A stretch of DNA of 18,242 nt from JAGQTE01 sp964648005 (GTDB lineage Bacteria; Actinomycetota; Acidimicrobiia; Acidimicrobiales; Acidimicrobilacustridaceae). The position numbers and the translations under genes are program-made. Location of the stretch: contig CAZYKR010000062.1 of NCBI GenBank assembly GCA_964648005.1, forward strand, positions 1-18,242, in the 5' to 3' direction. The notes beneath the pieces are model-generated. The model ran no database searches, was not told the origin of the DNA, and was given only the letters and a program-made list of their open reading frames with translations. Positions within the stretch are counted from its first letter, which is position 1. The number at the start of each line of letters is the position of its first letter. Shown piece by piece: positions 6,343 to 13,337 of this stretch.

Positions 6343-7444
6343 GGTGCATCGCCACCTCGTTGGCGAGCAGGCGCCCCTGGCGGGTGAGCCGCGCCCGGTC
6401 ACCGCGGCGATCGACCAGCGCAGCGTCCGCAGGCCCCAGCGCATCGACCGGCAGCGCCGAAGCCTCGACCCCCGAGCGCAAGCGCAGCGCCAACTGCAGC
6501 GCCTCGGTGGCGCGGGTCTCGTCGTCGAGCTCTTCGGCACCCGCCTCGGGCGAGCGTCCCGCCTCGACAGCGGCGAGGTAACGCTCGATCGAGCGGACGT
6601 TCCAGGACCGCCGACCGCGGCGATGGCCGTGGGCACCGCTGCCGAAGCCGGCGTAGTCGCCCTGTCGCCAGTACAGGCCGTTGTGACGACACTCGTGACC
6701 GGGGCGCGCCCAGTTCGAGATCTCATACCAGTCCAACCCTGCGGCGGTCAGTACGTCGTCGACCACGACGTACTTGTCGGCCTGGTCGTCGTCGTCGGGA
6801 TGCCGCTCAGGCGCGGCGGCGAGCGGCGTGCCCTTCTCGACCGTGAGGGCGTAGGCGCTGACATGTGGCGGTGCGAGCGTCGCGGCGGCCTCCACCGTGC
6901 GGCGCCAGTCGTCGACCGACTCGCCGGCGGCGCCGTAGATCAGGTCGAGGTTCCACGAGGCGAACCCCGCCGCCGCCACCGTGCGCGCCGCGTCGACGGC
7001 GACGGCGGGATCGTGACGTCGGCCGAGCGACACCAACGTGGCCGGCACGAGCGCCTGGACGCCGAGCGACACCCGCGTCACCCCGACGGACAGGTAGTCG
7101 GCGCAGCGCGGTGCGGTGACCGTCTCGGGGTTCGCCTCCACCGTCACCTCGGCATCGGCGGCGATGGGAAGGCGCGCGAGGAGGGCGCCGAGCTGCGCGC
7201 CGGTCAGCAGCGAGGGCGTGCCCCCACCGAGGAACACCGTCGTGGCGGCGGGCAAGCCTGCGGCCACCGCGGCGTCGATCTCGCGCCCGAGCGCATCGAG
7301 GTACGGCTCGAGCAGGTGCGGACGGTCGTCCCAGGTGGCGAAGGCGCAGTAGTCGCAGCGGTGCGCACAGAACGGGATGTGCAGGTACACACCGAACTCG
7401 TCGGCGTGTCCTTCCGACTCGCTGGACGTCCCGACGACACCCAC
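6320..7444 (-). CDS. hemW: HemW, radical SAM haem chaperone
   Basis: This 374-residue protein belongs to the HemN/HemW radical SAM group. The iron-sulfur ligands are C26, C30 and C33 in CAHRCDYC, followed by AF. The fourth cysteine found in true HemN (coproporphyrinogen dehydrogenase) is absent, which is the HemW pattern. GGGTPS (73-78) is the usual glycine-rich SAM segment, and HNGLYW (254-259) is the HNxxYW motif of HemW. Known HemW proteins bind haem and pass it to respiratory enzymes. The start is GTG 7444, 11 bases after the stop of the BldD-like gene, so the two form a leftward operon. The last 23 bases overlap the convergent LysM gene. In many bacteria hemW sits between lepA and hrcA, but here it has been separated from both. 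Identification as HemW rather than HemN is confident. Confidence 0.9.
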   Translation of the reverse strand: MGVVGTSSESEGHADEFGVYLHIPFCAHRCDYCAFATWDDRPHLLEPYLDALGREIDAAVAAGLPAATTVFLGGGTPSLLTGAQLGALLARLPIAADAEVTVEANPETVTAPRCADYLSVGVTRVSLGVQALVPATLVSLGRRHDPAVAVDAARTVAAAGFASWNLDLIYGAAGESVDDWRRTVEAAATLAPPHVSAYALTVEKGTPLAAAPERHPDDDDQADKYVVVDDVLTAAGLDWYEISNWARPGHECRHNGLYWRQGDYAGFGSGAHGHRRGRRSWNVRSIERYLAAVEAGRSPEAGAEELDDETRATEALQLALRLRSGVEASALPVDALGPADAALVDRRGDRARLTRQGRLLANEVAMHLTVPPAR

Positions 7445-7455
7445 CGCGCCGGGCG

Positions 7456-7962
7456 TCAGCGCTCGAGCGCCAGACCGAGGTCGTCGAGACGGGCGCCGGC
7501 CCGATCGACGGCGACCCCGAGGATGCAGGCGATGGCCCGTAGGTCGTCCTTGCGAATGGTGAGCATCCGGCCGTTGAAGTCCTGGCGCTGCACCTGGATC
7601 ATCGTCAGGTACCGGTTGAGCATCGTCGCCTCGGGGCCGTCCATCTCCTCGAGCCGCCGCAGGTCGATGGTGACCGTCGCACCCTCGGAACGGCTCGACA
7701 GGGGCATGGTGCCGCCTTCGAGCTCCGGGAGCAGCTGATCGACGGGCACGTTGTAGAAGCGGGCGAGGCGCTGCAGCCGCGGCACCGAGATCGCCCGCTC
7801 GCCCCGCTCGTAGGCGCCGAGCACCGAGGCCTTGAACTCGAACTCGCTCTGCGCCTCGACCTCCTGAAGGGAGAGGCGCTTCTGCTTGCGAATCGCCCGC
7901 AGGCGCTCGCCGACCTTGCGGCTGTACGAACCCGTCATCTCGCCGTCGTCGGTCATGGCCAT
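7456..7962 (-). CDS. bldD: BldD-like transcriptional regulator with a near-complete c-di-GMP signature
   Basis: This 168-residue protein has almost the same length as Streptomyces BldD (167). Residues about 14-77 are an XRE-type helix-turn-helix (GERLRAIRKQKRLSLQEVE, then GAYERGERAISVPRLQRLARFY) very like BldD. Residues about 97-168 match the BldD C-terminal domain, including TIQVQR-like MIQVQRQDFNG. In Streptomyces that domain binds cyclic-di-GMP through RGD-X8-RQDD. Here it reads RQD-X8-RKDD (126-128 and 137-140), so both arginines and all three aspartates are kept while Gly becomes Gln and Gln becomes Lys. I chose ATG 7962 because GGAGGAGGA lies 4 bases upstream. The longer frame to 8067 would run into the palindromic operator. 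It is the first gene of an operon with hemW. Its target genes are not known from this sequence. Confidence 0.85.
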   Translation of the reverse strand: MAMTDDGEMTGSYSRKVGERLRAIRKQKRLSLQEVEAQSEFEFKASVLGAYERGERAISVPRLQRLARFYNVPVDQLLPELEGGTMPLSSRSEGATVTIDLRRLEEMDGPEATMLNRYLTMIQVQRQDFNGRMLTIRKDDLRAIACILGVAVDRAGARLDDLGLALER

Positions 7963-7966
7963 GTCA

Positions 7967-7975
7967 TCCTCCTCC
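7967..7975 (-). promoter_or_regulatory. Strong Shine-Dalgarno site that fixes the BldD-like start
   Basis: The leftward strand reads GGAGGAGGA, then four bases, then ATG at 7962. It is the clearest ribosome site in the window and argues against the longer frame beginning at 8067. Confidence 0.75.
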
Positions 7976-8060
7976 GGCCCGCACCCACCATCGCCACCCC
8001 GGCGAACGCGCACCTCGTGCAGTTGCGGTGTCTCTCGATGGAACCCACGCCGTTCCTTCA

Positions 8061-8079
8061 TTCTCACGGAACGTGAGAA
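8061..8079. promoter_or_regulatory. Perfect 19-bp inverted repeat, probable BldD-type operator
   Basis: TTCTCACGGAACGTGAGAA has exact 8-base arms around GAA. Its core, TCAC-N5-GTGA, fits the TnAC-N5-GTnA pattern I recall for Streptomyces BldD sites. It lies about 100 bases upstream of the BldD-like start and just downstream of the candidate -10 box at 8092-8097, at about +7 to +25, a position expected for repression. It also sits about 67 bases upstream of the -10 box of the divergent epimerase. Confidence 0.6.
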
Positions 8080-8091
8080 ATGTGCGCCTTG

Positions 8092-8097
8092 AGGCTA
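8092..8097 (-). promoter_or_regulatory. Candidate -10 box for the BldD-like gene and hemW
   Basis: The leftward strand reads TAGCCT, a TAnnnT match. The predicted start of transcription is near 8085, which places the perfect inverted repeat at 8061-8079 in the first 25 bases of the transcript. The 5' leader would be about 120 bases. Confidence 0.4.
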
Positions 8098-8145
8098 CCC
8101 CCCGTCACCGCAATCGCACAATGCCGCCGCCGAGGATCGTCCGCG

Positions 8146-8151
8146 TACCAT
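8146..8151 (+). promoter_or_regulatory. -10 box for the epimerase gene, leaderless or nearly so
   Basis: TACCAT is followed by nine bases and the ATG at 8161, and no Shine-Dalgarno site is visible. The spacing predicts a leader of only two or three bases or none. Confidence 0.45.
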
Positions 8152-8160
8152 GTCGCCCGC

Positions 8161-9126
8161 ATGCACGCCCTGGTCTCCGGCGCCGCCGGCTTCATCGGGT
8201 CGACGTTGGTCGACGCCCTCCTCGCCGCCGGTTGGCAGGTGCGCGCCGTCGACGCCTTCACCGACTCCTACGCCCCGGCCACCAAGCGCGCCAACCTCGC
8301 CGCCGCCGCCACGCATCCGGCCTGCGCCGTGGTCGAGGCCGACCTGTGCACGACGTCCCTTGCGCCGCTGCTCGATGGCGTGGATGTCGTGTTCCACCTC
8401 GCGGCGCGCCCCGGCGTCCGCCGTTCGTGGGCCGGCGACTTCGGCGCCTACGTCGAGGCGAACATCACCGCCACCCAACGACTGCTCGACGCCTGCGCCG
8501 ACGCGCCGGACCTGCGCCGTCTCGTCTACGCCTCCAGCTCGTCGGTGTACGGCGACGCCGCGCCCTCACCCAGCACCGAGGCCGCCCTGCCCCGCCCGTT
8601 CAGCCCGTACGGCGTGACCAAGCTGGCGGGCGAGCACCTGTGCACCGCCTACGCCGACAACCACGGGGTGCCGACCGTGGCGTTGCGCTACTTCACGGTG
8701 TACGGACCGCGCCAACGCCCCGACATGGCGTTCGCCCGTGTCATCGATGCCGCGCTGTCGGGACGTGCCTTTCCCCGCTTCGGCGACGGCGGCCAGCGTC
8801 GGGACGTGACCTTCGTCGACGACGTCGTCGCCGCCACCGTGGCGGCCGCCGTGACACCCGACGTGGCGCCGGGCACCGTGTGCAACATCTCGGGCGGCGG
8901 CGCGCACCGCCTCGACGAGGCGATCGGCATCGTCGGTGACCTCGTCGGTCAGCCCGTGGCGATCGAGCAGCTTCCGGCACAACCCGGTGACGTGCGCTCG
9001 ACGAACGGGGACGCCACGGCGGCGCGCACCCTGCTGGGGTGGGCGCCCGCCGTCGGCCTGCGCGACGGGCTGGCCCGCCAGGTCACCTGGCACCGCAGCC
9101 ACCGACCGCCCGTGCACTCCGGTTGA
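8161..9126 (+). CDS. NAD-dependent sugar-nucleotide epimerase/dehydratase
   Basis: This 321-residue protein is an extended short-chain dehydrogenase. It has the NAD-binding GxxGxxG at residues 7-13 (GAAGFIG), an acidic residue ending strand 2 (D31), a serine cluster at 125-128 and the catalytic YxxxK at Y150 and K154 (YGVTKLAGE). HLAARPGVRRSW (79-90) and RYFTVYGPRQRPDMA are typical of UDP-glucose and UDP-glucuronate 4-epimerases, with the latter slightly favoured. A dTDP-sugar epimerase or dehydratase cannot be excluded. The product would be an activated sugar for the glycan genes on either side. The frame opens at 8080, but ATG 8161 starts directly at the Rossmann strand (MHALVSGAAGFIG) and lies 9 bases after a -10 box. 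It is divergent from the BldD-like gene and convergent with rsmE. Confidence 0.85.
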   Translation: MHALVSGAAGFIGSTLVDALLAAGWQVRAVDAFTDSYAPATKRANLAAAATHPACAVVEADLCTTSLAPLLDGVDVVFHLAARPGVRRSWAGDFGAYVEANITATQRLLDACADAPDLRRLVYASSSSVYGDAAPSPSTEAALPRPFSPYGVTKLAGEHLCTAYADNHGVPTVALRYFTVYGPRQRPDMAFARVIDAALSGRAFPRFGDGGQRRDVTFVDDVVAATVAAAVTPDVAPGTVCNISGGGAHRLDEAIGIVGDLVGQPVAIEQLPAQPGDVRSTNGDATAARTLLGWAPAVGLRDGLARQVTWHRSHRPPVHSG

Positions 9127-9128
9127 CC

Positions 9129-9152
9129 GAGCGCCCTGAATCACCGGCGCTC
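9129..9152 (+). terminator. Stem-loop after the epimerase gene, probable terminator
   Basis: GAGCGCC (9129-9135) and GGCGCTC (9146-9152) are exact complements around a 10-base loop, beginning two bases after the stop codon. There is no T tract, as is common for terminators in high-GC actinobacteria. It lies between convergent genes and could also serve the rsmE transcript. Confidence 0.45.
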
Positions 9153-9170
9153 ACTCGTCCCTCGGCGGTT

Positions 9171-9220
9171 GCCCGTCAGCTCCCGGGCAGCTGCCCGTCA
9201 GTTCGCGGGCGGCTGCCCGT
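9171..9220. repeat. Tandem 22-bp repeat, two copies and the start of a third, across the end of rsmE
   Basis: Two 22-base units starting GCCCGTCA lie at 9171-9192 and 9193-9214, and a third begins with GCCCGTC at 9215. The two full units differ at a few positions. Each junction creates a palindrome: GGGCAGCTGCCC at 9185-9196 is perfect and GGGCGGCTGCCC at 9207-9218 is nearly so. The rsmE stop codon (9198-9200) lies inside the second unit, so the protein's last residues come from the repeat. The copies look like a local duplication. Confidence 0.7.
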
Positions 9221-9923
9221 CGCTCGACACGATGCCCAGCCGCAACGCCGCCAGCAGCGCTCCGGCGGTGACCGCCGCCGTCTCGGCGCGCAGCACCGGC
9301 CCGCCGAGCGCCACCGCCGCCGGCACGAGCGCACGCTCCGCCTCGCTCCAACCGCCCTCGGGCCCGACGGCGACGGTGGCAGCGCCGAGTCCCGGCGCCG
9401 CCCCGCCTCGATCGGCTCGCACCACGGTGGGGTGCAGATCGACCACGCCGGCGAGGCCGTCGACCAGATCGACGCGCGGCAGGCGCACCCGCCGGCTCTG
9501 CTCCGCCGCGGCCCGGGCGATCTGACGCAACCGGACCAGGTTGCGCTCGCGCTTGGTGGCGTCCCAGCGCACGACCGAGCGATCGGCGGAGAACAGCAGC
9601 ACCTCGTCGACGCCGAGCTCGGTGAGCTTCTGGACGGCGAGCTCGGGCTTGTCGCCCTTCGTCAGCGCCACGGCCACCGTGAGCTGAGGCGACAGCGGCG
9701 GCGCCTGCAGGATCGGCCCGGCCACGTCGAGCGGATGGGCGAAGCGCACCATCCGCCAGCGGCCGTCGCCGTCGCCCACGGTCAGGTCGTCGCCGGCACG
9801 CAGCCGCAGCACGCGCTCGAGGTGGTGTCGATCGGCCGGTGTGAGCTCCGGGTGCTCGAGGTCGGTGACGAACAGGTGCGGCCCGTGGCGCCCGTCGGGC
9901 CCGGGCGGGACGACCGGGCTCAC
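9198..9923 (-). CDS. rsmE: RsmE, 16S rRNA (uracil-1498 N3) methyltransferase
   Basis: This 241-residue protein is the SPOUT-family enzyme that methylates U1498 of 16S rRNA using SAM. The family signatures are all present: EQSRR at 141-145, GPEGGWSEAE at 187-196 (the knotted SAM-binding loop) and LRAETA at 211-216. The N-terminal RNA-binding PUA-like part contains HHLERVLRLRAGD at about 33-45, as expected. The start is GTG 9923, whose GTGA overlaps the dnaJ stop by 4 bases, so it is coupled to the heat-shock operon. prmA, which often lies between dnaJ and rsmE elsewhere, is absent. The C-terminal tail (DGQPPAN) is encoded by a 22-bp tandem repeat that runs past the stop, suggesting recent change at this end. 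Confidence 0.93.
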   Translation of the reverse strand: MSPVVPPGPDGRHGPHLFVTDLEHPELTPADRHHLERVLRLRAGDDLTVGDGDGRWRMVRFAHPLDVAGPILQAPPLSPQLTVAVALTKGDKPELAVQKLTELGVDEVLLFSADRSVVRWDATKRERNLVRLRQIARAAAEQSRRVRLPRVDLVDGLAGVVDLHPTVVRADRGGAAPGLGAATVAVGPEGGWSEAERALVPAAVALGGPVLRAETAAVTAGALLAALRLGIVSSDGQPPAN

Positions 9924-11053
9924 GAGAAGGCCGAGCGGAGCTTGGTGAAGAGCTTGCTCCCGGGCGCCGCCACCGGATGGCCCTGCAGCTCGGCGAGCTG
10001 GCGGAGCAACGCCTCCTCGTCCTTCGAGGGCTTGGTCGGCGTCTCGACCACGAGGCGGACGCGCACGTCGCCGCGCCCGCGCCCGTCCACGCGCGGCACG
10101 CCTCGCCCCCGCAGGCGCACCTCGGTGCCCGACTGGGTACCCGGAGCGACCGTGATCTGCTCCGTGCCGTCGAGCAGCTCCAGCGCCAACTCGGCGCCGA
10201 GCGCCGCCTGCACCATCGCCACCGGCAGGTCGCAGTGCAGATCGAGGCCGCGCCGCTCGAAGCGCTCGTGGGGCTCGACCCGGATGTGCACGTACAGGTC
10301 TCCCGCCGCACCGCCGCGCGGCCCGATGGCGCCGCGCCCCGTGAGCCGCAGGGTCTGGCCGTCGTCGATGCCTGCGGGCACATCGATCGTGTAGGTGCGC
10401 TCCACCACCTGGCGCCCCTCACCACCGCAGTCGTCGCACCGGTGCTCGATCCACTCCCCCATGCCGGCGCAGCGCGGACACGGGCTGGCGGTGACCATCT
10501 GGCCCAGCAGCGATTGGCGCACCCGGCGCACCTGGCCGGCGCCACCGCACTCCTCGCAGCGAGACGGGTACGTGCCGGGCGCGCAGCCCGAGCCCTCGCA
10601 GGTGTCGCAGCCAACTGCGGTGCGCACCGTGACCGGTTCCTCGGTGCCGAAGACGGCATCGGCGAAGGCGACCCGCACGGTGGCCTCCAGGTCGACCCCG
10701 CGCGGCGGTCCGGACGGACCCGACGGGCCGCCGAAGCCGCCACCACCTCCGCCGAAGAACATGTCGAAGATGTCGCCCAGGCCGCCGGCGCCGCCGAAGG
10801 GACCCTGGCCGGGGCCGCCGGCAGCGCCCTCCGGGCCGAACATGTCATAGCGACGGCGTCGTTCGGGGTCCGACAACGTCTCGTAGGCGACGGCGATCTC
10901 CTTGAAGCGCGCCTCGGCACCGGCGTCGTCAGGGTTGGCGTCGGGATGGTGCTCACGGGCCAGGCGCCGGTAGGCCCGCTTGATGTCGTCGGCCGAGGCG
11001 TCGGCGGTGACGCCGAGCAGGGCGTAGTAGTCGGTCGGGGCGGTGGCGCTCAT
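9920..11053 (-). CDS. dnaJ: DnaJ, Hsp40 co-chaperone of DnaK
   Basis: This 377-residue protein is a complete type I DnaJ. The J domain covers about residues 8-70 with HPD at 36-38, the motif that stimulates DnaK ATPase. A glycine/phenylalanine-rich region follows at about 73-117. The zinc-binding region has four CxxC pairs (149/152, 166/169, 192/195, 206/209), each in a CxxCxGxG-like repeat. The C-terminal substrate-binding domains run to the end. Starting at ATG 11053, it overlaps the hrcA stop by 4 bases (ATGA) and overlaps rsmE by 4 bases at its end, so it lies in a CIRCE-controlled operon. dnaK and grpE are not in this window. Actinobacteria often carry a second dnaJ next to dnaK, so this is probably the hrcA-linked copy (dnaJ2 type). 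Confidence 0.95.
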   Translation of the reverse strand: MSATAPTDYYALLGVTADASADDIKRAYRRLAREHHPDANPDDAGAEARFKEIAVAYETLSDPERRRRYDMFGPEGAAGGPGQGPFGGAGGLGDIFDMFFGGGGGGFGGPSGPSGPPRGVDLEATVRVAFADAVFGTEEPVTVRTAVGCDTCEGSGCAPGTYPSRCEECGGAGQVRRVRQSLLGQMVTASPCPRCAGMGEWIEHRCDDCGGEGRQVVERTYTIDVPAGIDDGQTLRLTGRGAIGPRGGAAGDLYVHIRVEPHERFERRGLDLHCDLPVAMVQAALGAELALELLDGTEQITVAPGTQSGTEVRLRGRGVPRVDGRGRGDVRVRLVVETPTKPSKDEEALLRQLAELQGHPVAAPGSKLFTKLRSAFS

Positions 11054-12045
11054 TCGCTCAACCGATCACCGAGGCCGCGGCTGACGATGGCGACCGCCGC
11101 CAACGCCTGCTGGTAGTGCATGCGCGACGGACCCAGGACGCCGATGGTGCCGATCGGTTCGCCATCCGCGGCGTAGGGCGCCACGACCAGCGAGCACTCG
11201 GCCAGCGGTTCGAGCCCGGTCTCGGCGCCGATCGCCACCGACAGGCCGCGGTCGAGCACGTCGCGCATGAGCGTGACCACCACGTACTGCTGCTCGAGGA
11301 CCCGGAGCACCTCCGACACCTGTGCCACCGCGTCGAACGAGCTGGCGAGCCCCGATGCCCCGGACGTGAAGACCCCGGCATCCTGCTCGGTGACACCGCC
11401 CAGCACGTCGAGCGCCAAGCGCACGATGGCGTCACGCGCCGCGGGGCCGAGCGGCTCGATCTGCGCGGCCTCGGAGAGGACCGTGCCGACCAGCAGCTCG
11501 CTCAGGCGCACCGTCGCCGCCGTCAACGCCGCGTCGTCGGTGTCCTCGTCGAATTCGAGGGTGTGCTTCTCGATCACGCCGTTGGAGAGCACCACCACGA
11601 CCAGCGCCACCCGCGGCGCCAACCCGACGAGCTGCACCGAGCGCACGGTCGCCTCGGAGTGCGGCGGCCCGACGACCACGGCGGCGTAGTGGGTCAGGTC
11701 GCTCAGCAGGCGGCTGGTGGCCGAGAGCATCTCCTCGAGCTCGCCATGTGCCCGCTCGAAGAACGTCCGGACCTGGGCGGCGTCGAGGGGTGCGGATCGC
11801 ATGGCCTCGTCGAGGTGGTCGACGAACCAGCGGTAGCCCTTGTCGGTGGGGACCCGTCCCGCCGACGTGTGGGGCTGGGTCAGGTACCCCTCCTGCTCGA
11901 GGACCACCATGTCGTTGCGCACCGTGGCGGAGGACACCTGCAGCGACGCCGCCCGTGCCACGTGCGCCGAGCCCACGGGTTGCGCCGTCTCGATGTACTC
12001 CTCGACCACCGCGCGCAGGATGTGCGCCTTGCGTTCGTCGAGCAT
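11050..12045 (-). CDS. hrcA: HrcA, heat-inducible transcription repressor
   Basis: This 331-residue protein represses chaperone genes by binding CIRCE and is inactivated when the GroE chaperonin is titrated by unfolded protein. The N-terminal winged helix is clear: RKAHILRAVVEEYIETAQPVGS (about 5-26), then SSATVRNDMVVLEQEGYL (about 38-55) and TSAGRVPTDKGYRWFVD (about 60-76), all strong HrcA signatures. The rest is the GAF-like dimer domain of normal length. The start is ATG 12045, with CAGGG four bases upstream. A CIRCE element lies 29 bases before the start codon, so the gene is autoregulated. It leads the operon hrcA-dnaJ-rsmE. The upstream glycosyltransferase ends only 71 bases away on the same strand. 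Confidence 0.95.
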   Translation of the reverse strand: MLDERKAHILRAVVEEYIETAQPVGSAHVARAASLQVSSATVRNDMVVLEQEGYLTQPHTSAGRVPTDKGYRWFVDHLDEAMRSAPLDAAQVRTFFERAHGELEEMLSATSRLLSDLTHYAAVVVGPPHSEATVRSVQLVGLAPRVALVVVVLSNGVIEKHTLEFDEDTDDAALTAATVRLSELLVGTVLSEAAQIEPLGPAARDAIVRLALDVLGGVTEQDAGVFTSGASGLASSFDAVAQVSEVLRVLEQQYVVVTLMRDVLDRGLSVAIGAETGLEPLAECSLVVAPYAADGEPIGTIGVLGPSRMHYQQALAAVAIVSRGLGDRLSE

Positions 12046-12073
12046 TGCCCTGGGTCACCTCGGGTCGAAGCGG

Positions 12074-12100
12074 TCAGCACTCGATCCTACCGAGTGCTAA
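12074..12100. promoter_or_regulatory. CIRCE operator for HrcA
   Basis: Arms TCAGCACTC (12074-12082) and GAGTGCTAA (12092-12100) flank a spacer of exactly nine bases. This matches the established CIRCE consensus TTAGCACTC-N9-GAGTGCTAA at 17 of 18 arm positions. It lies 29 bases upstream of hrcA and 15 bases beyond the stop of the upstream glycosyltransferase, and should give heat-inducible control of hrcA-dnaJ-rsmE. Confidence 0.95.
12084..12089 (-). promoter_or_regulatory. -10 box for hrcA inside the CIRCE spacer
   Basis: The leftward strand reads TAGGAT, a good TAnnnT match, within the 9-base CIRCE spacer. HrcA bound to CIRCE would therefore cover the -10 box. The predicted transcription start is near 12077, leaving a leader of about 30 bases. 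Confidence 0.6.
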
Positions 12101-12115
12101 CGCCCGTCCGGAAGG

Positions 12116-13336
12116 TCACCCCGGGAGGTCGTCGGCGCGCCCGCCGCCATCGGGCAGATCGAGGCCGGCGGCGCGCCCCAGCCGCGCATAGGTCTGCAGC
12201 GTCGTGTCGACGATGCGGGCCATGTCGAACTCGGCGACCGCTTTGGCCGCGGCGGCGTCCCCCATGCGTCGCCGCAGGTCCGGCTGGCGCACCAGCGTGC
12301 GGATGGCCTCGGCCAGCGCCACCGGGTCGCGCGCCGGCACCAGCAGGCCGGTCGTGCCCGGATCGACCACCTGGCGGCAGCCGCGGATGTCGGTGGCGAC
12401 GACGGGCAGGCCGCTCGCCGCCGCCTCCATGGCCGAGCGTGGGAACCCCTCGCGGTACGACGCCAGCACGTAGCAGTCCATGGCGGCGTAGAGGCGCTCG
12501 ACGTCATCCCGGCGGCCGAGGGCGATGACGTTGCCACCGGCCACGGCGTCAGCGATCTCGGTCGGAGCCACGGCGTCCTCCTTGTCGGGGTCCGCCGGGC
12601 CCACCACCACCAGGCGCGCCTCGGGTGCCGTACGCGCCAACGTGGCGGCGGCGGCGAACACCTCGCGGTAGCCCTTCTCCGCCACCATGCGCCCGACGAG
12701 GCCCACCACGACGTCGTCCTCACCCACGCCGAGCTCGGCCCGGACCGCGGCGCGCGTGGTCTCGGTCCGTCCGGCCGGCGAGAACCGCCGAAGATCGATG
12801 CCGTTGCCCAGCAGCACGAGTCGCCGGCGCGGCACCCCGAGGTGCGCCAACCGCTCGAGGTCCTCGACGTTCTGCACCAGCTCGGCGTCCGAGCAGGTCG
12901 CCGCCAGCCGCTCGATGCCGTAGACCGCCATCCGGCGCGCCAGGCGGTCCTGCTCGGTGGCGTAGAGGCCGTGCTGGGTGTTGACGACGATCGGCACGCG
13001 GGCCAGGCGGCCGGCGATCCTTCCGTACACCCCGGGCTTGGGGTTGTGCGTGTGCACGATGGTCGGCCGCAGCCGGCGCAGGACCCGCACCAGCTCGACG
13101 ACGGCGGCGGCGTCATGCGTGGGCGCCACGGCCCGGGTTGCGTGGTGCAAGGGCACATGGCGGATGCCGGCCGCCTCGAGCGCCGCCACGTGGGGTCCGG
13201 GCGCCGAGACCCCGATCACCTCGTAGCCGGCGGCGGCGAAGGCACGCAGCTGCGGGCCGAGGAGCCAGTCCAGGCTCATGTCCGTCGTGGTCAGGTGCAC
13301 GAGGCGCGGCGGCGCGCCCCGGCCGTCGGTGACCAT
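12116..13336 (-). CDS. GT4-family glycosyltransferase
   Basis: This 406-residue protein has the GT-B fold of retaining GT4 enzymes, which transfer a sugar from a nucleotide donor. The N-terminal acceptor half includes THNPKPGVYGRIAGRLA (about 95-111), and the donor half begins around GNGIDLRRFSP (177-187). GLVGRMVAEKG (212-222) and EGFPRSAME (296-304, the EX7E motif) are the donor-site signatures. The start is ATG 13336, a single base after the stop of the upstream deacetylase, so the two genes are tightly coupled. The longer frame to 13441 lies inside the deacetylase gene and is rejected. It probably adds a sugar to a lipid-linked surface glycan in the cytoplasm. Donor and acceptor cannot be assigned from sequence. 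Confidence 0.88.
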   Translation of the reverse strand: MVTDGRGAPPRLVHLTTTDMSLDWLLGPQLRAFAAAGYEVIGVSAPGPHVAALEAAGIRHVPLHHATRAVAPTHDAAAVVELVRVLRRLRPTIVHTHNPKPGVYGRIAGRLARVPIVVNTQHGLYATEQDRLARRMAVYGIERLAATCSDAELVQNVEDLERLAHLGVPRRRLVLLGNGIDLRRFSPAGRTETTRAAVRAELGVGEDDVVVGLVGRMVAEKGYREVFAAAATLARTAPEARLVVVGPADPDKEDAVAPTEIADAVAGGNVIALGRRDDVERLYAAMDCYVLASYREGFPRSAMEAAASGLPVVATDIRGCRQVVDPGTTGLLVPARDPVALAEAIRTLVRQPDLRRRMGDAAAAKAVAEFDMARIVDTTLQTYARLGRAAGLDLPDGGGRADDLPG

Positions 13337-13337
13337 G

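Noticed and set aside
6344..7738. Rightward frame (464 codons) opposite hemW and the BldD-like gene
   Set aside because: Both leftward genes are supported by family motifs, and this frame has none.
7963..8067. 35-residue N-terminal extension of the BldD-like protein
   Set aside because: A strong ribosome site precedes the ATG at 7962, the shorter product matches BldD length, and the extension would overlap the operator.
9171..9220. Short repeats considered as a CRISPR array
   Set aside because: The units are directly adjacent without spacers, there are only two full copies, and no cas gene is present.
9151..10956. Long leftward frame (601 codons) across dnaJ and rsmE in another phase
   Set aside because: It is out of frame with two clear genes and has arginine/alanine-rich shadow composition.
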